Below, piece by piece: positions 8,114-16,798 of a stretch of DNA of 49,203 bases (position 1 is the first letter of the stretch; each line of letters starts with the position of its first letter). A program made the position numbers and the translations under genes. The stretch covers positions 1-49,203 of the forward strand of contig CAJQNJ010000016.1 of NCBI GenBank assembly GCA_905479685.1. Direction: 5' to 3'. Source of the DNA: an uncultured Acidimicrobiales bacterium. GTDB taxonomy: Bacteria > Actinomycetota > Acidimicrobiia > Acidimicrobiales > SHLQ01. Under the pieces are notes generated by a model that worked only from the letters and a program-made list of their open reading frames with translations, ran no database searches and was not told the DNA's origin.

Positions 8114-10879
8114 TCACGCATCTTGTTGAGAGTCTACGTTCGAGCCGAACGGCGCGAAAGCGTCGATCGCACGCGTGAGAGTTTCGTCTGCCAACTCCGC
8201 CGCCTGATGGATCGTCAGACTGCGACGATGCGACTGCAATCCGTGCGCGTCGACATCTGCACCGAGGGCAGCGAGCACGTTGCTGCGCGGGACATGTCCA
8301 TTGGCGACCATCACGGGTAGCAGCTGTCTCCCTACGTCAGCGCGCCCGACCCGAGCGAGCACGATCGCTGTGACCCCGAGGAGATGACTCGTGCCGGCAA
8401 GGTAGTGATGCTCGTGCGCGCTTCGAAGCGCGTGTCGACACGTTCGCAGCGCAGTTTCGAGATCACCATGGGCCGCGGTGAAGTGCAACTCGAGCCCGAT
8501 GATCAGGTCCGCTATGAGATGGACAGATGACAGAGAACCGGCGACGTCCAGACCGGTGTGCCACTGAGTGAGGGCATCTCCGATGTCTGCGATTTCCACG
8601 TCCTCGGAGCATGTCGAAACAATGTGCATTCCCCTCGCCCAGTGGGCCATCACCAATGCTGACGTACTGCCTGAGTTCGCTGCAATCGACTCGATTGTCT
8701 CCACCCGTTCGAGAGCCTCGGGAGAGCTTGGGTCGTGAACACAGAGGTGGAATGCACGCATCCCGTGCGCCCAGAGCTGTGACATCGGTGGCGAGGTGTT
8801 CGACAAGCTGTCGAGCCACGCCGTCGTCCACCCATTGCTCTCGTGGTCGACGTGCTGGTTCTTGAGCCAGACCGCACCGAGTGCAATCCGGCAGTACCCG
8901 TTCGGATCGGCTGGATCGAGGGAAAGGCCTTGCTCTGCGTCTGATCTGCTGTCTGTGTCGACCGTGAAGTACTTGTGTATTGCTCGGAGTCCATAGAGCG
9001 ATGCCAGCCCATCGATACGCTCCGAGTCGTTCGACTGCACGAGCTCATCTGCCCAGGCGAAGGGTTCTGACCGAAGTGACAGGGTCGAAAACCATCCGAG
9101 GTCCAACACGAGACTCGCGGCGTCTCCCACCTGTCCCGAGGTCTTCATCGCGACGAACGCTTCGCGGATGTTGGGCCACTCGAGATCGAGAAGCGCCCAG
9201 ATCTCGTGCTCTCGTTGGCTGATCAGCTGCTCGGCAGCCCGCGATACGAGGCTTGCGTAATAGCTGGCATGCCGCGCAGACAACGCGTGTCTCCGAGTCG
9301 ATGTCCGCAGTTGGCTCGCTCCAAACATCCTGAGCGTGCGCAGCATCACAAAGCGCGGCTCGCCACCACGACGCTCCACGTGGAGCATCGATTTGTCCAC
9401 GAGTGCCATGACGATCGCGGCAACATCGGACGTCGTGATGTTGTCCCCATCCACACAGATCGCCTCGACCGCATCGAGAGAAAACCCGCCGGCGAACACG
9501 GACATGTGGTTGAAGAGTTGCTTCTCCGCATCGTCGAGCAAGCCGTACGACCAGTCGATCGTTGCCTGCAATGTCTCGTGGCGGGAGTTGGCAGCGCGAG
9601 CGCCTGGTCGACCGATGTCGAACGACGCGTCGAGGCGAGACCGTATGTGATCGAGCGACAGCACCCGAACCCAGGCAGCAGCCAGTTCGATGCCGAGGGG
9701 AATGCGGTCAACGAGAGCGCAGATGTCGGCGATCTCCTTGCGTTGCTCTGGGTTGGGATCAAATGTCGGATCTCGCCTCGACGCACGCTCGATGAAGAGG
9801 TCGACGCCGTCGGCAGTGGTCGAGAGCGGGCCGAGCGGTACGACCTGTTCGACCGCAAGACCCAGCGGAGAGCGAGACGTTGACAGAACCGAGACTCCAG
9901 GTAGGTCGATGATCCGCTCGACGAGTTGATTCGCCTCGTCACTGACGTGTTCACAGTTGTCGAGGATCACCAGGAGTTCGCGCCCCTCGAAGAAATCCGA
10001 AATGCTCGCCAAGAGGTCCAATCCCGGTTGAACCCTCGCCCCGATGGCCGACGCCACCACATCGAGAACAGCATCGTCACCGCTGACGTCGGACAACCCG
10101 ATGAAGACTGCACCGTCGCGGAAGTTCGTCTCGATCTGTCTGCCGACCTCGAGGGAAACATGCGTCTTGCCGACACCACCAGGACCGACGATCGTTACGA
10201 GCCTCTTTTCTTCGAGGAGCGAGACGAGCGCGGCCACATCGGGTCCGCGCCCGATCGACGGAGAGGTCGACGCCGGGAGAAGATTGTGTCCTGGAACGGC
10301 GTCCGTGCGAAGTGGTCGTTCGTCGAAGACGATGTCATCGTGACGGACGAGATGAATGTCTTCGGCGCCGATTCCGCGCAGCCAATGCTCACCGATCGCC
10401 ACACAGACCTCAGGCGCAAGAAAGGATGCGACCCGCGCCGACACCCCGATTTGATCTCCGTTGGTGACGTCCATGATGCGCGCGGCCCGATTCACCTCGG
10501 CGCCGTAGTAATCGCCACGTGTCGGAGTGATGTCGCCGAGGTGGAGTCCGATGCGCACCTTGGGGCGAGTGCCCGGCCACGGCACCATCTGAAGCTGGCG
10601 TTGGATCGTGATCGCTGCCTCGACGGCGCTCGACGGCGATGCGAACACTGCACCGACGCCATCACCCGTGCTCTTGAACACGGTTCCACCAACGGATCGA
10701 ATGGCACGGTCGAGCACTTCATCGTGCACGTTCATCACGCGGCGCATCTCGTCGGGTGCAATCTCCCATCGAGGCGTCGAGTCCTCGAGGTCGGTGAACA
10801 TGACCGTGAGAACACCAGAAGGCAACTGCGGATCATGGTCAGATCCCTCATCACGTGTCTGGTGGTGGCGTCGGGCCAT
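8114..10879 (-). CDS. Class III adenylate/guanylate cyclase fused to NB-ARC/STAND ATPase and helical repeats
   Basis: A 921-residue multidomain signalling protein. Residues ~20-180 are a class III cyclase catalytic domain: FTDLEDST with metal Asp30, KSTGDG with Lys69 and Asp73, and GAEVNRAAR supplying Asn130 and Arg134, so catalysis looks possible. Residues ~205-480 are a P-loop ATPase of the AfsR/LuxR-like STAND type (GPGGVGKT at 232-239, LLVILDNCEH Walker B, STSRSPL, RIPLGIELAAAW). The remaining ~400 residues are TPR-like helical repeats. Mycobacterial relatives of this layout usually end in a LuxR DNA-binding domain; none is visible here, so output is more likely cyclic nucleotide or protein contact. 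It starts 6 bases after the nitronate monooxygenase-like gene. Confidence 0.9.
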   Translation of the reverse strand: MARRHHQTRDEGSDHDPQLPSGVLTVMFTDLEDSTPRWEIAPDEMRRVMNVHDEVLDRAIRSVGGTVFKSTGDGVGAVFASPSSAVEAAITIQRQLQMVPWPGTRPKVRIGLHLGDITPTRGDYYGAEVNRAARIMDVTNGDQIGVSARVASFLAPEVCVAIGEHWLRGIGAEDIHLVRHDDIVFDERPLRTDAVPGHNLLPASTSPSIGRGPDVAALVSLLEEKRLVTIVGPGGVGKTHVSLEVGRQIETNFRDGAVFIGLSDVSGDDAVLDVVASAIGARVQPGLDLLASISDFFEGRELLVILDNCEHVSDEANQLVERIIDLPGVSVLSTSRSPLGLAVEQVVPLGPLSTTADGVDLFIERASRRDPTFDPNPEQRKEIADICALVDRIPLGIELAAAWVRVLSLDHIRSRLDASFDIGRPGARAANSRHETLQATIDWSYGLLDDAEKQLFNHMSVFAGGFSLDAVEAICVDGDNITTSDVAAIVMALVDKSMLHVERRGGEPRFVMLRTLRMFGASQLRTSTRRHALSARHASYYASLVSRAAEQLISQREHEIWALLDLEWPNIREAFVAMKTSGQVGDAASLVLDLGWFSTLSLRSEPFAWADELVQSNDSERIDGLASLYGLRAIHKYFTVDTDSRSDAEQGLSLDPADPNGYCRIALGAVWLKNQHVDHESNGWTTAWLDSLSNTSPPMSQLWAHGMRAFHLCVHDPSSPEALERVETIESIAANSGSTSALVMAHWARGMHIVSTCSEDVEIADIGDALTQWHTGLDVAGSLSSVHLIADLIIGLELHFTAAHGDLETALRTCRHALRSAHEHHYLAGTSHLLGVTAIVLARVGRADVGRQLLPVMVANGHVPRSNVLAALGADVDAHGLQSHRRSLTIHQAAELADETLTRAIDAFAPFGSNVDSQQDA

Positions 10880-10885
10880 TGCGCC

Positions 10886-12022
10886 TCAGTCGTCGAGAAG
10901 CCCGCTCAGTTCTTGCGTGGCGTCAATAAATTCATCGACCATGTCGAACACCACCTGAGCTGCCGGTTTGGACTCGTTCATGATGCCAACGACCTGCCCT
11001 ACGAAATAGTTGGCGAGGTTGGCGGCTCCGCTGCCCTCCGTGAACGCAGCGCGGTCAATTCGTGCGATCGCCTCATCGACCAGGATGGGTTGCGCCGGCA
11101 TCCCCAGGGGCATTGGTGTGTCTGGATTCTCCCACTCATCGGTCCAAGCGGACTTGAGCTGTCGCGCAGGCTTACCGGTTCTCGAGCGACTACGGATCGT
11201 GTCTGCAGACGATGCTCCGAGGAACTTCTTCTTGACCGTTGGATGTGTCTCGGCCTCGTCGGTCGTGAGCCACACGGACCCACACCACACACCTTGGGCC
11301 CCAAGTGCCATCGCCGCCGCCATCTGGCGCCCCCGGCCGATACCTCCGGCGCCCAGGACCGGCGTGTTTCCCACGGCATCGACGATCTCGGGTATCAAAA
11401 CCATGGAACCGATTTCACCAGTGTGTCCACCAGCCTCAGAACCCTGGGCGATGACCACATCAACCCCTGCGTTCACATGTCGTTCGGCGTGCTGTGGCCG
11501 TCCGGCGAGCGCACCCACCACCTTCCCAGCAGCCTTGGACTTCTCGATCATGTCAGGTGTTGGTGGACCCAGCGCGTTCACAATCAAGGCGGACGAGAAC
11601 GCAAGTGCGATCTCAAGCTGCGGCGCCGCATTGTTCGCGGAGAAGAGGGCGTCTTTCGAGTTGGCGAGCGAGACGCCGCGCGTTCCTTCGGGCATCGGTG
11701 GGACTTCATAGCGTTCGAGAATCTCATCGACATATCGCCGATGCTCCGCCGGGATGGCATCGAGGATCTGTTTCGTGGTCACGCCACCGCTGTCGGAGCC
11801 CTCGTACTTCGCGGGAACGATCAAATCGACGCCATACGGACGGCCACCTACTTCAGCTTCGATCCACTCGAGATCGATCTCGAGGCTGCGAGGTGTGTGC
11901 GCAACCGCCCCGAGCACACCCATGCCGCCAGCCTTGGTGACCGCGGCAACCACGTCGCGGCAATGACTGAAGGCAAGGATCGGTATGTCGATCCCGAACA
12001 TGTCTGTCACAGCGGTTTTCAT
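10886..12022 (-). CDS. Nitronate monooxygenase / 2-nitropropane dioxygenase-like FMN protein
   Basis: A 378-residue TIM-barrel flavoprotein. Features are the opening MFGIDIPILAFSHCRDVVAAV, the AGGMGVLGAV loop, VVIAQGSEAGGHTGE (FMN phosphate and catalytic region), and VLGAGGIGRGRQMAAAMALGAQGV. Class I nitronate monooxygenases oxidise alkyl nitronates; many family members are uncharacterised flavin enzymes, so the substrate is open. ATG 12022 has GGAG at a suitable distance. That ATG overlaps the stop codon of an acyl-CoA dehydrogenase remnant, showing that it was once the downstream partner of such a gene. The cyclase/ATPase gene follows after 6 bases. Confidence 0.85.
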   Translation of the reverse strand: MKTAVTDMFGIDIPILAFSHCRDVVAAVTKAGGMGVLGAVAHTPRSLEIDLEWIEAEVGGRPYGVDLIVPAKYEGSDSGGVTTKQILDAIPAEHRRYVDEILERYEVPPMPEGTRGVSLANSKDALFSANNAAPQLEIALAFSSALIVNALGPPTPDMIEKSKAAGKVVGALAGRPQHAERHVNAGVDVVIAQGSEAGGHTGEIGSMVLIPEIVDAVGNTPVLGAGGIGRGRQMAAAMALGAQGVWCGSVWLTTDEAETHPTVKKKFLGASSADTIRSRSRTGKPARQLKSAWTDEWENPDTPMPLGMPAQPILVDEAIARIDRAAFTEGSGAANLANYFVGQVVGIMNESKPAAQVVFDMVDEFIDATQELSGLLDD

Positions 12023-12207
12023 GCCATCACTCCGTTCGTAGCGCTCTCGTTCGAGAACTCGGGATCGGGTTTTCGTGCCCGGGTTTGTGCCCATGTGAGA
12101 CCCTGCTCGACGTCGGGTTCTCTCGAAAGGCCGAGCACCTGTTCGGCCACGATGTTTCGCTGGATTGCAGGAGTCCCGCCTGACGTCTTGACCGAGCCAT
12201 CGGCCCA
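12019..12207 (-). pseudogene. C-terminal remnant of an acyl-CoA dehydrogenase
   Basis: Reading the strand between the PAP2 gene and the nitronate monooxygenase-like gene gives 62 codons ending in TGA at 12019-12021. They contain GGTPAIQRNIVAEQVLGL followed by SREPDVEQG. This is the signature end of the acyl-CoA dehydrogenase C-terminal helical domain (family form: GGT-x-EIQRNI-x-AE-x-VLGLPREP). In the same frame an in-frame TAA at 12208 precedes it and no upstream acyl-CoA dehydrogenase sequence was recognised. The remnant's stop overlaps the next ATG as ATGA, the typical coupling of an intact operon. The rest of the gene appears deleted, with the PAP2 gene now upstream. A short functional peptide is unlikely. 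Confidence 0.6.
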
Positions 12208-12330
12208 TTATGTCTCGGAACGACCTGAGCCAACAGAGTCAGAGCCTTGGTCCCGCAGGCGAGACATGATGGCCTCACGGTACGCGGGCCAGATGGCCGA
12301 ACTCGAATCCAACGACGCACGCTGGCGGGT

Positions 12331-13272
12331 TCAACGCGTGTCGGCGGTCGCCAGAGTTTCCGACTCGGCGACATCGCCTCGGCGCCAACCGTCGCGTCCA
12401 ATGGCCATCCCCCGAATTGTCGCCACGAGGCACAACGACATCAGAGCCCCAGCCGCGGTGATCGCCGCTGCCGCCGAGGCAAAGGCAACCGAATCCCACT
12501 GAGTCGAGAGCTCACCGTCACGCAGTCGGTCCCGGACGAGCCAGAGCCCGGCGAAACTCAGCGCAACGAGCACAGAAATCGCTATGCCTGCAACGGTCAG
12601 GACCGAACGCCGAAACCACGCCGGTGGGCGCTCGCCGCGGTCGAAGCCGGCAATAGCGACCACGCCCGCGAGCGCAGCAGCGGTCACGCCCAGCACCACA
12701 CAGAATGCAGCAATCGAGTCGGAGGGTCGGTGCCAACCTGCGATCACCACGGCCACGCCGACCGCGATCGGGAACAGCGAGGCAACGAGTGCGACCACTG
12801 ATCGCCAGCGCGACGCTGACACCACCACCACACCGACAGCCACCGTCGCAGCGACGGTTGCATGGCCACTCGGGAGACTGTTGAGATCGCCGGTGCCGAT
12901 CAGGTCCGGCCGCTCCAGCACCACCCGCTTGAGAAGTTGCGTGACCACGTTCGCGACGACGATCGCGGCCAAGACGGCGATCGCCAACTCGAAGCGCCGC
13001 CGCAACAGCGCGACCACACCGATCGCAACGCAAGCGGCGGCCAACGACACAACGCTGATGATGTCGAGGAGTTCCCAGGCCTCGCTCACGACCCCCTGTG
13101 GGCGCTGTTCGCCGCCGACCAGTGCGGCGTCATCGAGCTCTTGCCCGAGCGTCGTTCGCACGAAGAAGACATAGTTCGCCACGAACGCGACCACGGAACC
13201 GGCTACCACCATCAGGAGCGACCGCAGGCGAAGGTGGACATCCGAGGTTGGCTGCGCGGTCGAGGAGGGCAC
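12331..13272 (-). CDS. PAP2-superfamily membrane phosphatase
   Basis: A 313-residue integral membrane protein with about eight hydrophobic segments. It carries phosphatidic-acid phosphatase motifs: motif 1 as K115-x5-R121-P122 (KRVVLERP), motif 2 as PSGH at 133-136, and a motif-3-like GWHRPSD with His181. The arginine normally six residues before the motif-3 histidine is not evident, so activity is probable but not certain. Substrates in this family are lipid phosphates or undecaprenyl pyrophosphate. The start is GTG 13272; no strong ribosome site is visible. Confidence 0.85.
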   Translation of the reverse strand: MPSSTAQPTSDVHLRLRSLLMVVAGSVVAFVANYVFFVRTTLGQELDDAALVGGEQRPQGVVSEAWELLDIISVVSLAAACVAIGVVALLRRRFELAIAVLAAIVVANVVTQLLKRVVLERPDLIGTGDLNSLPSGHATVAATVAVGVVVVSASRWRSVVALVASLFPIAVGVAVVIAGWHRPSDSIAAFCVVLGVTAAALAGVVAIAGFDRGERPPAWFRRSVLTVAGIAISVLVALSFAGLWLVRDRLRDGELSTQWDSVAFASAAAAITAAGALMSLCLVATIRGMAIGRDGWRRGDVAESETLATADTR

Positions 13273-13474
13273 GGCTGACGAGGATACAGGTGGCCCAACC
13301 GATCCCGATCAGATTGAGCGGCACTCAGATGTCTGCCGCGGATCGCCTGGAGATGGCATGTCGAAATCCATGAACGAAACTCCTGTGACGAGACCTCGAC
13401 CGCATCGGCACTGGTACCGTCGGAGCCAGTTCAGTACCGGGTCACAACCATGCCGAGCAGCACCAGGGAGCGCC

Positions 13475-14236
13475 ATGTCCATCGTCGAGACCACCCTCGA
13501 CAGTAGAGGGGTCTACACGATCACCCTGAACGATACGGAGAAGCGGAATGTGCTGAGCCACGCACTCACCGCCGAGCTCACCGAAGCCATGGATCGGGTC
13601 GATTTCGATCCACAGATTCGCGTTGCATTGCTCACCAACACGGGCTCGGTGTTTTGTGCTGGCGCCGACTTGAGCGAACGTTCGTCGTCTGGAGGCGATG
13701 TCGGGCCAGTGGATCCAATGACGTTGTTCCGTCGAATCCAGGATTCGCCGAAGCCTTGGGTCGGGCGAATCGCTGGCCATGCGGTTGCCGGCGGGACCGG
13801 ACTCGCTGCATCACTCGACGTCTCGGTCGCGCACGCCGACGCGAAGTTCGGTTTCACCGAGGTCCGACTCGGCGTAGCGCCCGCGATCATCTCGGTCATT
13901 TGTCTTCCAAAGATGCGTCTCGGCGACGCTACCGCCGCGTTCTTACGGGGGCGCCGCTTCGACGGGGTCGAAGCCGCTCGCCTGGGATTGATCACCGCGG
14001 CCGTCGAGCCAGACCAGCTCGATGGCGAGATCGACGCAATCATCGAGGATCTGCTGCTCGGCGGACCGAACGCGCTCGCCGCGGCAAAGGATCTTCTGCG
14101 ACAAGTCCCGCAGATGAAGCCCGAGGAGGCATTTCCGTGGGCGGCCGCCCGGTCCGCCGAACTCTTCCAGTCCACCGAAGCCGCAGAGGGAATGGCCGCC
14201 TATCTCGAGAAACGTCCGCCGAGCTGGACCGAGTGA
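13475..14236 (+). CDS. Enoyl-CoA hydratase/isomerase (crotonase) family, methylglutaconyl-CoA hydratase-like
   Basis: A 253-residue crotonase. GGGAG precedes ATG 13475 by 4 bases, which fixes the start over an in-frame ATG at 13358. Oxyanion-hole segments are SVFCAGADLSE and IAGHAVAGGTGLAASLD. The segment FGFTEVRLGVAPAIISV keeps the second catalytic glutamate of enoyl-CoA hydratases, while the first (in GGG-x-E of the classical enzyme) is glycine here. That pattern resembles LiuC/methylglutaconyl-CoA hydratases of leucine breakdown. No other leucine-catabolic gene is adjacent, so the exact substrate is uncertain. Confidence 0.9.
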   Translation: MSIVETTLDSRGVYTITLNDTEKRNVLSHALTAELTEAMDRVDFDPQIRVALLTNTGSVFCAGADLSERSSSGGDVGPVDPMTLFRRIQDSPKPWVGRIAGHAVAGGTGLAASLDVSVAHADAKFGFTEVRLGVAPAIISVICLPKMRLGDATAAFLRGRRFDGVEAARLGLITAAVEPDQLDGEIDAIIEDLLLGGPNALAAAKDLLRQVPQMKPEEAFPWAAARSAELFQSTEAAEGMAAYLEKRPPSWTE

Positions 14237-14321
14237 ATGATGGTGGGTTGCCGACGAAGAGTGACTCCTCCGATGAGCGATACATCGTCGAGCCAACCCG
14301 CCGCAGTGTCGGCGTCAACGG

Positions 14322-15434
14322 TTACGCGCCAGATGTTGCGTCGAGCGCCTCGGTGATGTCAGACCAGATGTCTTCGACGTGCTCACACCCGACCGAGAAC
14401 CGGATGAGCGTCGGGGGCATGGTTTCCTGACCCGGTATGAGGGCTCGCCGTTCCCATGTCGACTCGATCCCACCAAGGCTGGTCGCATTGTTGATGATCG
14501 TCGTGTGCTCGACCACCCTGCTTGCCCGTTCACCTGAGCCACGGACGTCGAAACTCATCATTGCCCCATAGCCATCCATGAACTTCGACGCGTTGGTGTG
14601 GGTGGCATGACTGGGCAGGCCTGGATATCGCACAACCGCAACCTCGGGATGTGACTCGAGACGCTCGGCCAAGGTCTGAGCATTCGCCATTGCACGCTCC
14701 ATTCGAAGGCCGAGCGTGCGTGCTCCGCGAATCGACAGAAACGCCTCGAGACCTCCGATGGTGCCGCCATTGCGCACTCGCCGGTTCCACAGGTCGTCGT
14801 ACAACGCGTCATCTCGAACCGTCAGTGACCCGGCCATGAGATCGGAATGGCCGCCGATGAACTTGGTCACCGAGTGCATACTCACGTCGGCTCCGAGCTC
14901 GAGCGGCCGTTGCAGCAACGGAGTGGCGAATGTTCCGTCGACGGCCACGACACATCCGGGCTTGCGAGGTGCAGCGCAGATGGCTGGTAGATCGGCGACG
15001 GTCATCAACGGATTCGCTGGCGTCTCCACCCAGAGCAAGTCCGCTTCTGCTGCTGCCGAAACCCAAGCCGCAGTATCGGCAAGATCGAGGCGCCGAACGG
15101 ACCATCGTCCCTGCGCCTCACCTTCGGTCGCGAGGCCGTTGACCGCATGGTACGGATCTCGAGGAAGCGCGATTGTCGATCCAACCGCAAGTCCGTGGAA
15201 GAGACACGCCACGGCCGCCATGCCACTCGAGAAGGCGAGGGTTCGCCCACCCTCCAGGCCACCGATGAGCTCCTCGAGTGCGCCTTGTGTTTCGGTCCCC
15301 TCCGTCCTGCTGTAATACCGCTCATGCGGGAGGCGAAAGTTCGAGGCCATGACCGGCGGAACGTTGAGCGGTTCGCCCAGGCCCTGCGGCCGTCCCTTCG
15401 ATATCAGCCAAGTATCGGCATGCAGCTCATCCAT
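14322..15434 (-). CDS. Cys/Met metabolism PLP-dependent enzyme (cystathionine gamma-synthase/lyase family)
   Basis: A protein of about 370 residues with the fold-type I trans-sulfuration signature: FSSGMAAVACLFHGL, WVETPANPLMTVADL, VVAVDGTFATPLLQRPLELGAD, and MHSVTKFIGGHSD with the PLP Lys (about residue 191). The family includes MetB, MetC, MetZ and methionine gamma-lyase; the sequence does not decide between synthase and lyase. ATG 15434 is preferred; GTG 15443 in frame adds three residues. It is divergent from the hisA fusion with about 60 bases between starts. Confidence 0.9.
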   Translation of the reverse strand: MDELHADTWLISKGRPQGLGEPLNVPPVMASNFRLPHERYYSRTEGTETQGALEELIGGLEGGRTLAFSSGMAAVACLFHGLAVGSTIALPRDPYHAVNGLATEGEAQGRWSVRRLDLADTAAWVSAAAEADLLWVETPANPLMTVADLPAICAAPRKPGCVVAVDGTFATPLLQRPLELGADVSMHSVTKFIGGHSDLMAGSLTVRDDALYDDLWNRRVRNGGTIGGLEAFLSIRGARTLGLRMERAMANAQTLAERLESHPEVAVVRYPGLPSHATHTNASKFMDGYGAMMSFDVRGSGERASRVVEHTTIINNATSLGGIESTWERRALIPGQETMPPTLIRFSVGCEHVEDIWSDITEALDATSGA

Positions 15435-15496
15435 CGAGGCCACCGTAACTGCAGCACAATGTTGGGGATGAGCCGGAGAACCAACATGCTGTCACA

Positions 15497-16741
15497 ATGC
15501 TGATTCCACCAATCGATCTCATGGGCGGCCAAGCCGTGCAACTCATCGGCGGCAAGGAGCACGCCTTGTCGGCCGGTGACCCTCGGCCACTCGCAACGTC
15601 GTTCGGCCGTGTCGGTGAGATCGCAGTCGTCGATCTCGATGCCGCGCTGGGGACAGGTGACAACACCGAATTGATCAAAGAACTGCTGCCGCTCGCTCCG
15701 TGCCGGGTGGGTGGAGGAATTCGCTCGGTCGAGGCAGCCATCGAGTGGCTCGACGCGGGGGCGACCAAGGTCGTACTCGGAACCGCTGCAACCCCTGATG
15801 TGTTGTCCCAGCTGCCCCCAGAGCGCACGGTCGTCGCACTCGACAGCTTCGACGGTGAGGTCGTGACGCACGGATGGACCAAAGGCACAGGGACCCGTGT
15901 CGAAGACCGCTTACACGAGCTTCGCGATCTGACGAGTGGGTTTCTCCTGACCTTCGTCGAACGTGAGGGCCAGATGACGGGAACCGACTCCGACACGCTG
16001 GCTCGATACCTCGAGGCGGCTGGAGAGGCTCGGGTGACTTTTGCCGGAGGCATCGCCGATGCTGCCGAAATCGGTCGGATCCACGACCTCGGGGCCGATG
16101 CGCAGGTGGGGATGGCCCTCTACAAGAATGAATTCAGCCTGGCCGACGCTGTAGCGGCAACGCTCAGGACGGACAGACCCGACAGGTTGTGGCCCACGGT
16201 CGTGACCAACGAGCGAGGACAGACACTTGGCCTTGCTTATTCGAATCACGAAAGCCTTGCCGCAACGCTCGACTCGGGAAATGTGCACTATTGGTCGCGG
16301 AGCCGCGGTGAATTGTGGCAGAAGGGACTGAGCTCAGGAGCGACCCAACGACTTCTGCATCTCGACTCCGACTGCGATGACGACACGCTGCGGTTCACCG
16401 TCGAACAGGCTGGTCGAGGGTTCTGCCACCTCGAACAGACCACATGTTTTGGTGAGCTCAGTGGGCTCAGCGAGCTCGAGCGCGTCCTGTCTGGACGCCT
16501 CGAAGATGCCCCCGCTGGAAGCTACACCCGCCGCCTGCTCGAAGATCCGGTGCTGCTCGCCTCCAAGATCACCGAGGAAGCTGCCGAGCTGAACGAAGCA
16601 TCCGACCGACGCGAGATCATCCACGAGGCCGCTGATGTCATGTTCTTCGTGATGAATCGTCTGGCGGCGGAGGGCATCGGCCTCGACGAAGTCGAATCCG
16701 AGCTCGATCGACGCTCGCTGAAGGTCACCCGGCGCGACTGA
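15497..16741 (+). CDS. hisA: HisA-HisI-HisE trifunctional histidine biosynthesis fusion
   Basis: A single 414-residue chain joins three steps of histidine synthesis. Residues 1-~225 are HisA (ProFAR isomerase barrel: PPIDLMGG with Asp7, CRVGGGIRS, ALDSFDG with Asp116, FAGGIADAAEI). Residues ~231-318 are HisI, PRA-cyclohydrolase (YSNHESL, VHYWSRSRGELWQKG, metal ligands in DSDCDDD at 290-296, and FCHLEQTTCF with Cys310 and Cys317). Residues ~322-414 are HisE, PRA-pyrophosphohydrolase (ASKITEEAAEL, EAADVMFFVM). Together they would act on PR-ATP, PR-AMP and ProFAR, three consecutive steps. HisI-HisE fusions are common; attachment of HisA in front is unusual. No other his gene is in the window. 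There is no good ribosome site close to ATG 15497, but all domains are complete. Confidence 0.93.
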   Translation: MLIPPIDLMGGQAVQLIGGKEHALSAGDPRPLATSFGRVGEIAVVDLDAALGTGDNTELIKELLPLAPCRVGGGIRSVEAAIEWLDAGATKVVLGTAATPDVLSQLPPERTVVALDSFDGEVVTHGWTKGTGTRVEDRLHELRDLTSGFLLTFVEREGQMTGTDSDTLARYLEAAGEARVTFAGGIADAAEIGRIHDLGADAQVGMALYKNEFSLADAVAATLRTDRPDRLWPTVVTNERGQTLGLAYSNHESLAATLDSGNVHYWSRSRGELWQKGLSSGATQRLLHLDSDCDDDTLRFTVEQAGRGFCHLEQTTCFGELSGLSELERVLSGRLEDAPAGSYTRRLLEDPVLLASKITEEAAELNEASDRREIIHEAADVMFFVMNRLAAEGIGLDEVESELDRRSLKVTRRD

Positions 16742-16798
16742 CCGGAACTACCTGGACGCGCCTCTCCGGGATTGTGCGCAAGCGCTTCGGTGGCCGGC

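Noticed and set aside
9926-12502. 858-codon open frame on the plus strand opposite the cyclase/ATPase and nitronate monooxygenase-like genes
   Set aside because: It is fully antisense to two genes with clear domains, its translation is rich in Arg, His and Cys without any family motif, and such long shadows are expected in high-GC DNA.
15486-15503. Five-codon frame (MLSQC) overlapping the hisA fusion start, considered as a his attenuator leader
   Set aside because: It contains no histidine codons and no alternative hairpins were seen, so attenuation is not supported.
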